Shown in pieces: positions 1-8,600 of a DNA stretch of 11,128 nucleotides. The notes below the pieces were generated by a model. That model did no database searches, was not told the origin of the DNA, and worked only from the letters and a program-made list of their open reading frames with translations. Source of the DNA: Echinostoma caproni (lineage: Eukaryota > Platyhelminthes > Trematoda > Plagiorchiida > Echinostomatidae); NCBI GenBank assembly GCA_900618425.1, contig UZAN01043199.1, forward strand, positions 9,526 through 20,653, written 5' to 3'. Position numbers and translations under genes: made by a program. Each line of letters opens with the position of its first letter. Position 1 is the stretch's first letter.

Positions 1-185
1 GGGAACCAAGATACGGATATGGTTCTGAGTGACTGCCATCTCTACCCCCTATCCGCTACAAACCAGTCGGTTCGGTTGAAGTATTCCGTTTTTTATACAT
101 TAGTCACAAGCTTCATGATGAGCAACTGAAAACCAGCGGATCCCCAAGAGTGACTCGTTCAGAAATTAGAAAACCAAACTGAAAG

Positions 186-360
186 CACGTGTTACTTATA
201 TAAATGGTGCAGAACGTGCACGAACTGTGCACGCATGTGTGTGTGTGTGTGCGTGCGCGTTAACCTGACATGCAAACAAACAGGGGTTAGTATCTTAACC
301 AATCATGATAACATTCCGGTCATGACTGCGTGTCCTTTCATTCTATCCAATTGGCCAATC
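186..360 (+). promoter_or_regulatory. candidate core promoter of the bHLH gene
   Basis: A palindromic E-box CACGTG (186-191) lies six bases before a TATATAAA box (197-204). Two GTGCACG copies follow at 216-222 and 227-233, starting 11 bp apart, about one helical turn. A CCAAT/ATTGG/CCAAT cluster (347-359) lies nearer the gene. If the TATA box is used, transcription would start near 225-235, leaving a leader of about 290 bases. That leader would contain several upstream ATGs (for example near 235, 270, 305 and 468), which weakens the case. The assignment rests on motifs and position only. Confidence 0.35.
236..260. repeat. (TG)n microsatellite with GC-rich tail
   Basis: An uninterrupted TG run (236-250) continues into gcgtgcgcgt. 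The alternating purine-pyrimidine run of about 25 bases is of a type able to adopt Z-DNA and lies just downstream of the TATA candidate. Confidence 0.9.
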
Positions 361-518
361 ATATCACTGGATTAATGCACACAACAGGGGATTAGGTGCA
401 CCACAGAGTAGGAGATCGAATTGGGGACATCGTAATTGTGCTTTCGTCGATTGCACGCTTGATCACATATGCAAAAACCAGCTCACTTGTCCGGTCCAAC
501 TCGGTACGATTAATTGGA

Positions 519-1115
519 ATGAGTTCGGCCACACAACATTCCTTGTTGAATGTGCATCTGAATAGCACCGGATGTCGTAAACGCGTCTGGTCGGAACCAG
601 ATGATCCGCACGAGGTTCATCGATCCCACCATCCAAATTCGGATTGTAATTCAACCGCTTATCCACCACCCGGTTCAGCAGATTCCGAATCCGCGGGCGA
701 CTTCGTTCCAATCAAACGAATTGCCAACGAACGGGAACGTTCCCGGACAGCCAGTGTGAACGATGCTTTTCTGATGCTTCGAAGTCTAATACCCACGGAA
801 CCGATGAATCGGAAATTGTCTAAAATCGAGACTCTTCGTCTCGCCTCATCCTACATTTCCCATTTGCATGCGGTCCTCGTAACCGGTTCGAATCCTGCGG
901 ATCAGCCATGTCTGAGACATCAGCAATTAGCTCCAACCATGTGCAATCTGAACCAATGTCCCATGTCCGCATGTACCGGTCCGACAGTGCATCAGCAACC
1001 GGATCGAACCCATCGCCCGGTGTGTACATTTTGTGTGACCGAGATGAAGCAGCATCAACGTGCAACCCATGAGCGTGCGAAAGATTTGCATTCGACCACG
1101 TCAACAACTCCATGA
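519..1115 (+). CDS. SCX/TCF15: bHLH transcription factor, paraxis (TCF15)/scleraxis family
   Basis: The gene encodes a 198-residue protein that should bind E-box DNA in the nucleus, normally as a dimer with a class I E-protein; in vertebrates this family controls somite, muscle and tendon fates. The bHLH spans about residues 66-120 (bases 714-878). The basic region reads KRIANERERSR, with the E-box-contacting glutamate of the RER motif at about residue 73. Helix 1 is SVNDAFLMLRSLIP, the loop is TEPMNRK, and helix 2 is LSKIETLRLASSYISHL, nearly identical to vertebrate scleraxis and paraxis. Beyond the domain, a QPC motif (residues 129-131) and CTFC (169-172) match the family's C-terminal conservation. 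The N-terminus is short and rich in Ser, His and Pro. The frame is open from a TAG at 393-395, but the ATG at 519 is its first ATG; the earlier GTG at 396 is not a credible eukaryotic start. An upstream exon or a spliced C-terminus cannot be excluded. Scleraxis and paraxis cannot be told apart here. Confidence 0.9.
   Translation: MSSATQHSLLNVHLNSTGCRKRVWSEPDDPHEVHRSHHPNSDCNSTAYPPPGSADSESAGDFVPIKRIANERERSRTASVNDAFLMLRSLIPTEPMNRKLSKIETLRLASSYISHLHAVLVTGSNPADQPCLRHQQLAPTMCNLNQCPMSACTGPTVHQQPDRTHRPVCTFCVTEMKQHQRATHERAKDLHSTTSTTP
714..878 (+). other. bHLH DNA-binding/dimerisation domain coding segment
   Basis: This segment encodes the basic region, helix 1, an eight-residue loop and helix 2 of the paraxis/scleraxis-type factor. 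Family-diagnostic wording is LIPTEP followed by RKLSKIETLRLASSY. That wording separates it from the Twist, Hand and MyoD groups, which differ in the loop and the start of helix 2. No frameshift or stop interrupts it, and all expected basic contacts (N, R, E, R, R) are present, so it looks functional. Confidence 0.9.
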
Positions 1116-2539
1116 GTTGTGTATACTTGACAAGCACACTGTGCCTATATTCCACTGTACAGTTACCCCTTCCTTCTCCTCCCCCACTATCCAACTCTGT
1201 TTCACCTCACTCAAGTCACAATTCCAATTCAATCTGCCAAAACGTGTATTTCGTGAGCTACATCTTGTTTTGATTTCTATCCGCTGTTTCCATTGAACTG
1301 GTGAGTTTCTGTTCCATGCCTGATCCTCAATCAAACTGTCGAACTCATTTTGTGTTTATGACACACAACTTGTGTATGGTGATGACCAGTGTGCATAGCG
1401 AAAAGATTTCACAATTCATAGTTGTTTTTGTTTGTTTTTCTGTGTTACACAATTGCCACAGACTGGAAGTACCGCGTATTTGTTCGAAACGAGACTCTTT
1501 AACGAAAGGAAATTTGTTCGAATGTGAGGTCAGTTATTTCTGCATCACAGGTTTTTTTGCCAGAATACGATAGAACGGAAACGGCCAGGCATTTATATAT
1601 AACAAGTATTGAGTAAAGTATGTCTGTAACGCGAATAACAGGTTTGGCATCGATATTTGGATATGCATTTGCAATGTGAGTTCCGTCCTGGAAAAAGTGA
1701 CCAGGAAGATAAGTGAAAATAAGAAGGAAAACAGACTTAATTGTAAAATATCCCCCCCCACCCCTGTGCATGAACACTGACATTTTTCCTTGTTTAAACC
1801 AAGTCACTCCAATCTCTAAGCACTCATGTTGGATGAATTTTCAGCTTTCTACATTACGGTGAATATTCTGCATGGATTTGAGTAGTGAAATGCAGAATTA
1901 TTTAGGCAAGCAAATGTGCATGCAGTTCACAGGTTACTTTTTCCCGATCGACAAACTGAGACGTGGTCAATAAGGGAGAATGAAGTTGCGATAGGCAGAA
2001 GTACGAAAGTATAAAACGTGCCGGATATGGACACGTGCCTATATAATTCACTGTTCATTGTACAAAGAGCATGGAAGTCTTCATAGACAGAAAGGTGGAA
2101 TTCGTTAAATGTACCAATGTGTTTAGTGATAGTACTAACAGCAATGATCACTTTAGGAAGTCCACTGCAAGAAAACAAGAAAAATTAACTGGGGGAAAAC
2201 ATAAGTAGCAGTGGAGAATGATGCAAGCTTTCGTAAACCCAATTATTATCTTTTAGTCTTAAGGAGAAGAATGACAGTCTCAAAAATTATCCCCAAATAT
2301 TCCACATTGAAGAGTCTGAGCATTAGGTGACCGTTGACAAGGAAGCAGTAAAAGACAGTTCAGAGTCCAGTATGGCTCACCGGATTGCAAGAAAAAAATC
2401 ACATCTTGAAATTTGGCGGTGGTCAGAATAAGAGATCCCGATGAGATGAAATATCGATTTGATTTTTTTTAATTAATTTATTAAATTCCTCTCGTTGAAT
2501 ATATGAACGAAATGACCAAAAGTGTTTGAGTTCTCACAT
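1116..2539. other. non-coding stretch downstream of the bHLH gene
   Basis: No protein family is recognisable in either strand's short open frames (all about 100 residues or fewer, low complexity or unrelated in wording). It contains a C-tract at 1752-1759. It probably holds the 3' untranslated region and intergenic DNA, or an intron if the gene is spliced. No convincing AATAAA lies soon after the stop; the first one on the plus strand that I noticed is at 2798-2803, too far away to assign. Confidence 0.5.
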
Positions 2540-2640
2540 CACCAGGGGGTCCTACCCGCCACGTCGTTATCATCATCATCGTACAGCGAGACANCAGTGA
2601 AGGGAACTTTACTGATCGCTGCCAAACTCGTAATGCATAA
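2540..2640. repeat. possible dispersed repeat patch with TCATCATCATC and ambiguous base
   Basis: The base composition changes here to a GC-richer block with a short ATC run (2570-2580). It is followed by an imperfect inverted repeat: AGCGA..CAGTGAA on the left and TTACTGATCGCT on the right. The base at 2594 is N, a sequencing or assembly ambiguity that falls inside the hairpin arm. It resembles the edge of an interspersed repeat, but I cannot name one. Confidence 0.3.
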
Positions 2641-2949
2641 AAAGTGATAGATAATATGTAAGGTCGACATATGTCAAGGGAATGAGAAGAAAGCGAAACT
2701 CTATGATCAGACAGTGTTTCAGTTTCAGTTTTTTACGACCATTATCCATACAGTTTCATAGGCCGGTTTTGGTTGCTATCTTTTGGCCGCACATTAGAAT
2801 AAAAGATGGGAATGTTGAGAGCCCATTCAAGGGGAAGATAGAGAATTCCTACGGACTGGGATTGTACGAATATTGAGTAGATGCATGTTTGTGACAGTCA
2901 TACAAGTCACTTAGTGTCCCTAATCACCGATTGCCATGATCTCGAATTC
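2641..2949. other. unassigned stretch between repeat patch and LINE relic
   Basis: A 64-codon open frame at 2682-2876 (+) begins MRRKRNSMIRQCFSF, but it has no recognisable domain and no supporting context. I do not call it a gene. Confidence 0.4.
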
Positions 2950-2978
2950 TTCATCCAGGGTGCCTAACGTGGCCTATA

Positions 2979-2997
2979 TACCCAAGTCTCCTGGGTA
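2979..2997 (-). other. possible LINE 3' stem-loop
   Basis: TACCCA and TGGGTA form a perfect 6-bp stem around a 7-base loop, about 90 bases beyond the LINE stop codon. CR1- and L2-type elements often carry a 3' hairpin recognised by their reverse transcriptase. The position fits, but the role is inference. Confidence 0.35.
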
Positions 2998-3083
2998 CGG
3001 TTTTCATTCCCACATGCCCAGGTCTTAGTTTAACCTTCCTTAACCTTTTCCATCCGCAACCTGCCTCGGCAAACATCGCTCGC

Positions 3084-3890
3084 CTATTTGATGACATGCT
3101 CCAGTGTATGACTTCTAATACCTAGAACTCTGCATCTAAACTCCAAATTGCTTGTCCGGTTTCCCCACAAGGGTAAAAGACATGGGTGATCTTGGTTCTG
3201 CATTATTTGATACACCAATATCAAGTCTTCTTGAATGCGATGATACTGTGTGGAGTACAGTTGCAATGATTCCAGTCTTTCCGCGTAACTCTTGGAATGC
3301 AGTACCTTGACGATGTTGGTGGACGTTCCAGAATATTCAGATCGCGTTGCAGCCATGGATTCCATGCTCGAATCGCACACTCCATGTGGGGCGGAATGTA
3401 TGCTGATAACAACCGTGGAATCAGCGTGCGTTCGAATTTGCCAAATACTCGCTTTAGGAAACCAACATGTCCTACAGCGATGGACGACGCCCGGGAGCAG
3501 TTTAAACAACAACTAAGGTCGTTTTGTACAATAACACCGAGATCCTTTTCATTCGAGACATACGGAAGTTGTTAATCTCCCAGGTATTACGGAAACCGGT
3601 TTTTTTTGGCGAAGGGTTACGACCATACATTTTGATGCATTGAATTCCATGTCGTTTTCGGTCGACAATTGATAGGTAGTATTAAGTGTTCTCTGAACTG
3701 CTAGCGGGTCCTTCGATTTTGTCCTCGTTTTCCATAGTTTTGTATCGTTTGCAAACAATAACGGTTATGACCCCAGACTGTCCGTTGGGTCGTTTATAAA
3801 AAACAAGGAAAAGTTAAGGGCCCAGCACGGATCCTCATGGAACTCCTCGTACCACGCTGATGTGATCGGAATGTATGTGATCATTAGATC
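3084..3890 (-). pseudogene. reverse transcriptase C-terminal half, broken by frameshifts and stops
   Basis: This is the coding remnant of the LINE. In life the reverse transcriptase copies the element's RNA at a nicked chromosomal target. At least three frame changes are needed to follow the protein, near 3800, near 3565 and near 3320, and in-frame stops occur on both sides of GSVLGP and before PLLF. The catalytic box reads FAND instead of FADD, a change explained by one G-to-A transition (GAC to AAC) in the first metal-binding aspartate codon. The element therefore cannot be active. The C-terminal segment keeps an open frame of about 142 codons (3512 down to 3084), but only its second half matches the LINE; its first half is out-of-frame translation. 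Confidence 0.85.
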
Positions 3891-3960
3891 CACAGCTGCT
3901 ACTGCTGAAATTCAATCCGGTCGATCTAGCTACGTACGTCGTACCTCAGAGCTTTTCAGG

Positions 3961-5137
3961 TTCGGTTGAGTTGTGCGGGAAGAAATTCACTAAGCTCTCT
4001 GATATTTTTGTTTTGAAGTAATTGACAAAACTCTATTACAGTCAGCTGTCCCATAAAAGAATTCTATATTCCTCCGATTTTACCGATAAGAATTTATTAG
4101 TTATTAATTAATCAATTTTAACAATAAACCAAGATGATGCTAATCATATTGTAACTGAGGATAGGATTATTCACAATGTGTGTGTGTGTGCGAGTGTGAC
4201 TGAAAACCTGAGATTGAGTGGCTTCAAAAGATGGAAGAACAGGAGGACACTACGTAAGATACATGGGTTCTGACAATGAAAACATATTGGTGAATGAGTG
4301 AATTCGATAGGCCCAGATCATGGTGATTTTCGATCAGTTTAAGTCTAAGTATTTTAAACGATACTACAGATTATCATACGAAGGATATCATTTCAATATT
4401 TTTTCAGTTTCAGTTTATCAAACCCATGAGTTCGCACTTTCGCGTCACAGTTGTCAGTCATTGCTATCTTCCGATTATTTTATTGGATAAGGATGTGGAG
4501 GGAGGGAGCGTGCGAGCGGAGGCAGGTAAATCAAAATGCTAGAAGCAGTTTTATAAAAATTCGCTGAAAAAAAATTTTCCGTCATCTGTCTTGAGAATGA
4601 TCGAATAGGAACTGGAAATAAAATAAGCCAGACATAACGGGATTCATTACATACAACAACCCCCTGTTACGGCGACTGAAGCAGCTTGGATGAATATGTA
4701 AACAACATTTTGATGAAAAAATAAGTTTTTGCGAGTGGCACTCTCGTTCCATTTGGCTATTTAGTATTATTCCTGTAAAAAATAACAGTTTGGATTTTCG
4801 TTTGATTCCGGCTGGGTTGAGCATTCACATTCCACATTTTCATTTCCCATTTTACGGTCCGCCTGATGAGGATCACGGTCAAGTATGTAGAAGAGTTTTA
4901 TTGTATCATTGTACACTTTCAGATACCGTATTATACATGATTTCACTAATTGTTCAGTTCGCGATTAAAGAAAACGTATAAATTTCGGGATCAAAAAGTT
5001 ATGCGATTGAACGATACGCGTGTGAGACCATTCTGAAAGGGTGATCGTAATCGTCCCATAACCCCAGCTGATATTTCAGTGACCTTGACCGATCCAACAC
5101 CGTCAACTGATTTCGATTGTTGCCCCGCGTAGTGGAG
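3961..5137. other. non-coding AT-rich stretch
   Basis: No recognisable gene. It holds a short (TG)n run at 4177-4190. The open frames on both strands (up to about 80 codons) show no domain or family wording. Confidence 0.5.
4177..4190. repeat. (TG)7 microsatellite
   Basis: Seven uninterrupted TG units, followed by cgagtgtg. Confidence 0.85.
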
Positions 5138-5174
5138 TATATATATATATATATCTATATATATATATATATAT
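5138..5174. repeat. (AT)n microsatellite, near-perfect palindrome
   Basis: About 37 bases of alternating T and A are interrupted once by a C at 5155. Each half is self-complementary, so cruciform extrusion and length polymorphism are likely. Confidence 0.9.
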
Positions 5175-5269
5175 TAGATATCAAATGTTTTTTGTCATAA
5201 CGTGAGGGTTAACTATATGAGCTCTTTGGAACCAATCCCGTAGTGGTGATTATGCTCTATTTGTTCACA

Positions 5270-5760
5270 CCCAGCCCGTTTGTTTATGGCACTCGAATTA
5301 GGTCATCTTGGTCGGCCGTGTGATATTCGTGTGTTTGTGTGTGTGTTAATTTGTTCAGGTGATGAACACCATCCATTGACAGTGGACGCAAACGCGAACA
5401 AAATAACGCGCGAATGTGTGAAGCATAAACACATCTTCGATACATGGCTTTCACTGGACCCTTTGTGACCGTGTATTTGTGTTTCTCCATACTCCTACCC
5501 GCACCCCCCGGTGTTTGCGCTCCGTTTACACACACACATACATACCTTCTATTTGTCACTTGTGTGCCGAACATAAAATGTACACTTTTGGGGCTATGAA
5601 CCTGTCCCAACCGTGCATAGTTGGCTACATCTGCGACGTACCGATTGAAGGATGTTGTTTTCGGTTCGAATGTATCTTCACTTCGAATTTCCCTATGAGT
5701 CTAATCAATATGTGTGCATATGTTTGTGCAGGGGCATGCGTACACTTATGAATCACGCAT
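5270..5760. other. TG/AC-rich stretch with unrecognised open frames
   Basis: Overlapping open frames exist here: 5280-5468 (+), 5479-5751 (+) and 5284-5610 (-, 108 codons). The minus frame and the second plus frame pass through a CA-repeat tract at about 5527-5542, giving strings such as VCVCVN in the minus frame. None shows a known domain, so I treat them as chance frames in low-complexity DNA. A small exon cannot be ruled out. Confidence 0.4.
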
Positions 5761-6216
5761 AAAGTGTTAGTCCGTTCTTTTTCCGTTAGGAAAAGTTCAG
5801 TTAGGTGTATAACTTACAGACCGGAAAAGAAAACTAACCAACCGACGGACCCATCCCAGTGCACTTACTTAACACTGGATTTCTATATAGTAAATCAGGG
5901 CATCACTTTCGCAATTGTGTATTGTGTCTTTCACAACAAATACAAGGGTGTTCAACTTCGCACTTTATAGAGATAATCGAGGTTATTGGGTTAGGAGCCC
6001 TAACCTATGCGCCCAAATACGTTCGGTTCGGACGCTTCAAATTACGTGATCGGGACCGATTGATTCCGCTGTCCAAGCAACTTGAGGCTGAAAGGTGTAA
6101 TTAGACCAATCAAATGACAAATTCCAAAGGGAAAATTCATCGTGAAGCGTGAACTGAAAAGCCAGGAAGCACTGGACAGTTATTTCAACCTGGTTGGGTC
6201 TCATCAACAGTACGAC

Positions 6217-6227
6217 CCCATCGAACC
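6217..6227 (-). promoter_or_regulatory. SINE B box (degenerate)
   Basis: GGTTCGATGGG matches the first seven positions of GGTTCGANNCC, but the terminal CC is GG. Promoter strength is probably reduced. Confidence 0.6.
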
Positions 6228-6260
6228 CGGGACCTAGTGGGCAGAACGCAAGCATGCTAT

Positions 6261-6271
6261 CCACTCGGCCA
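6261..6271 (-). promoter_or_regulatory. SINE A box
   Basis: TGGCCGAGTGG on the minus strand matches the type 2 polymerase III A-box consensus TRGCNNAGYNGG closely. Confidence 0.7.
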
Positions 6272-6284
6272 CTGGGTAGTTGGT

Positions 6285-8010
6285 CAGACCGTTTTCTTTT
6301 TCATTTTCCATTTACACGATACAGCACAACCCATCTTTGCAAGCTTGTTGTAGGCCACAAACCTCGCTCATCTCAACACTAGCCTCCAAGGTTATGACTC
6401 GGTTGGAAACTTTCACAACCTGACTACTTATTGCAAGTGATTGATGGAGGATTTCCTTCAATTTCAAAGATGAGTTTGGGGGCTGGGTCAACTCAATCTT
6501 GTAGTAGCATTTTGTATTCTGAATGAGCAAAACACATACCAAACTAAAAAAATAGGTGTAATAATAATCAGTGGATCAGGGAATTTATATTTTTGACCTC
6601 CAGTAGTTATGCACAGTATATATATGATATAAGCGGATCAAGCATAGCTTGTTGTCAACGGCCGAAGCCCATCGTGATTCAATTGAACAATCCTCCCCTA
6701 TGCGTTCAAAAACAATTGATCAAAGCTCTGGTTTTACCATAGCCATAGGCATAAACACTAGAATGATATAAAGCCGGTTATCAAATGAATGTCAAATCGT
6801 TCATGTATCTGATACATTCGACAGTATAAATGACATTTACAGAATGATTTGAACTCTCATATATTATTATAATTATTCATAGTAAACATGCATACAAACA
6901 CAGACATTATTAGCGTTTTTTTATTGAATCATGTGATTTTGTGACCTATAAAGGAATGCTGTATTCGGTTAGTAAATGAGGCACCAAAAACGAGTTTGTT
7001 TGCCAATTTGACTTATTGATATATGATTTCCATGTACTCTGAATTAGGTTATTCATCCGTCTTACTGTTAATTCAACGTCCAATTAGACTATTTCACAAC
7101 ATAAGCGCTAGTCAAACACCGATTTCATACAGTGGAATCCAGATATCCCACCATCCATATCACACAGTCTTTTAGAGCTTTTCCTCGTAGCCTTTCAGCG
7201 ACAGATTCTATATGACAAGGCTCATCCTAGGTGACATGCACTCAGCCCAGTTATTCCATCGTCCTTAGAGAGATCTTAGTATGTGGCAGTACATGAACAT
7301 CCAAATTTGTCATCTTGGTGCCTCATTCAGATTCTACAAAGAATGATACAGCAATAGAACAAACGGAAATGAACAATAAATAGACGGCAGAAATTCCAGT
7401 AGACCGTTTGATTCATCTGTCCGGTTCGGCTTCAAACATTTTCAGTTTTCCAAAACCGTTTGAATATCGCCGGGGAACCCTCAGTCCGAGCCTTTTGGCA
7501 TGCTGTTAAATCTCCGTCATTGGCTGTTTCATTTGCAAATTCGCACAATTAAAGTGTGCGTCGGTTGTTTATTCATCACAGTCAAAAAGAAAGTTGGGTT
7601 AGAATATTTCGTTTGCGAAACCGCTCGGGAATTTAGTTGCCACAATACACTACTGGAATCTGGCACACAAATGATCGAAAAGTTAGCCACTTGCCCAAGT
7701 CAATTCTCCTTCAGTTCGACAGACTAACTATCGTTACAATCATTTTAAATAGATCGAAAAATTACCATTTCTTAGAAGTGATGAGATATGTAAGGTGTTG
7801 ATCAGCATACCGAACAGAGTGGTATGAATCAATCGTCTAATTCGTCACCAGGACGATTATTTTGTAAAGTTAAACCGTTCACATGAGCAAACAGTTCACT
7901 GATATCCCCTAATTTCGATGCCTGGTGGTTGGCGCACAATGTTGTGGACGAAAAGACCCGAGCGAACAGCATGCAGTCTAATCAATCTGTCCAATGACGC
8001 ATCGTGATGT
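6285..8010. other. long stretch without a supported gene
   Basis: No family-like protein wording was seen on either strand. A 75-codon open frame at 7500-7727 (+) has no recognisable domain. The only structures noted are a nested palindrome near 6781-6852 and a 13-bp inverted repeat pair at 6975-6987 and 7315-7327. Confidence 0.5.
6975..7327. repeat. 353-bp segment bounded by 13-bp perfect inverted repeats
   Basis: AATGAGGCACCAA (6975-6987) is exactly inverted as TTGGTGCCTCATT (7315-7327). The arms do not extend further with good identity and I see no flanking target duplication. It could be a small non-autonomous DNA element (MITE) or coincidence. Confidence 0.25.
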
Positions 8011-8014
8011 TCAG

Positions 8015-8034
8015 CTCTCTCTCTCTCTCTCTCT
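8015..8034. repeat. (CT)10 microsatellite
   Basis: Ten uninterrupted CT units. Confidence 0.9.
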
Positions 8035-8287
8035 AGTCAGTTTGCCTCTTTGCTGTGCAAATGTGTGTGCTTGTTTCCGGGGCTTGATGGAATCGGGCGC
8101 GATCGATGCTGTCTGACACGACCAACGGAAATGCGAACATGGGAATTTGACGTGCTGATTTCGGGGACCGGATGACGAAGTGGGTAGGCGGGGAGGGGAT
8201 ACCACAAACGTGAACTACAGAATCTGTTGCCCTGGTAACCAACCCATCATCTTATACTGGGATATGCCCAGGACCATCGACCGGTTT

Positions 8288-8304
8288 ACACACACACACA
8301 CACA
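8288..8304. repeat. (AC)n microsatellite
   Basis: An uninterrupted AC run of 17 bases, followed by a GGAGG run. Confidence 0.9.
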
Positions 8305-8324
8305 GGAGGTGGAAAATCTGATGA

Positions 8325-8600
8325 TCACTTTGATGTCGCTGTGACAGGTAACGAAACAGAATGTTCCATAAGGCACCGTAAAGCACTGCTAGCGGCTAGG
8401 ACGAAGAAACGGTGGACAAATACAAACAGTGTGCTTGACAGATTACTATCAACGGGGCAAACACACACAGGTAGGACAGAATTTGTTTCTACAACTGGCT
8501 TGTTTATGCTCAGTTCGTCTGTTTTAAATCTCCCCACCGATACATTTATTTATGCGACCAGGCCGTACACATCTGAGCAAACTAGCACACTCTGACGAGG
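8325..8600. other. unrecognised open frames, no gene called
   Basis: Opposed frames of 70-84 codons occur here. The plus frame contains a basic segment, RHRKALLAARTKKRW, but starts at GTG and matches no family I know. A CAG|GTAACG donor-like site lies at about 8345-8353. I leave it as possible but unsupported exon material. Confidence 0.2.

Larger units (their letters stand above)
2950..3960 (-). mobile_element. 5'-truncated, decayed CR1-like non-LTR retrotransposon (LINE)
   Basis: Read on the minus strand, successive frames give typical CR1/Jockey-like landmarks in the right order. Near 3840 is GSVLGP, flanked by stops where the consensus has Q and L, then LFLVF and INDP near 3800. Next are PLLFANDTKLWK (about 3735-3770), NDMEFNASKC (about 3630-3660), KDLGVIVQNDL (about 3520-3555), GFLKRVFGKFERTLIPRL, AWNPWLQRDLNILER, and SYAERLESLQLYS to EDLILVYQIM, ending at a stop at 3084-3086. 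The 5' part (endonuclease and early reverse transcriptase) is missing, as usual for dead-on-arrival insertions. Both boundaries are approximate because no target-site duplication was found. Confidence 0.85.
6020..6284 (-). mobile_element. tRNA-derived SINE (minus orientation)
   Basis: On the minus strand the head has a clear RNA polymerase III A box, TGGCCGAGTGG (6261-6271). After a 33-base gap comes a B-box-like GGTTCGATGGG (6217-6227) that departs from GGTTCGANNCC at its last two bases. The A box wording is that of serine/leucine tRNAs. Downstream on the minus strand is a tRNA-unrelated body and tail that includes a 29-base segment (6147-6175) recurring at 11074-11102. The core (6118-6284) is secure; the further 100 bases to about 6020 are included tentatively as tail. 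It encodes no protein and would depend on a LINE for mobility. Confidence 0.7.

Noticed and set aside
396..518. N-terminal extension of the bHLH protein from a GTG at 396
   Set aside because: GTG is not a normal nuclear start in animals, and the 41 extra residues show no conservation pattern; the ATG at 519 is the first in frame.
463..1194. Minus-strand open frames opposite the bHLH gene
   Set aside because: They overlap the clear bHLH coding frame and have no domain wording; shadows of it.
3292..3575. Plus-strand open frames of 74-92 codons
   Set aside because: They are antisense to the LINE reverse transcriptase relic.
4863..4880. CTGATGAG hammerhead-ribozyme-like core (these occur in schistosome SINEs)
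   Set aside because: No following GAAA core strand at the right place and no convincing stem III.
5284..5610. 108-codon minus-strand open frame
   Set aside because: It runs through a CA repeat (VCVCVN) and has no recognisable domain or supporting context.
7500..7727. 75-codon plus open frame starting MLLNLRHWLF
   Set aside because: No family recognised, no splice or promoter context, and a length expected by chance.
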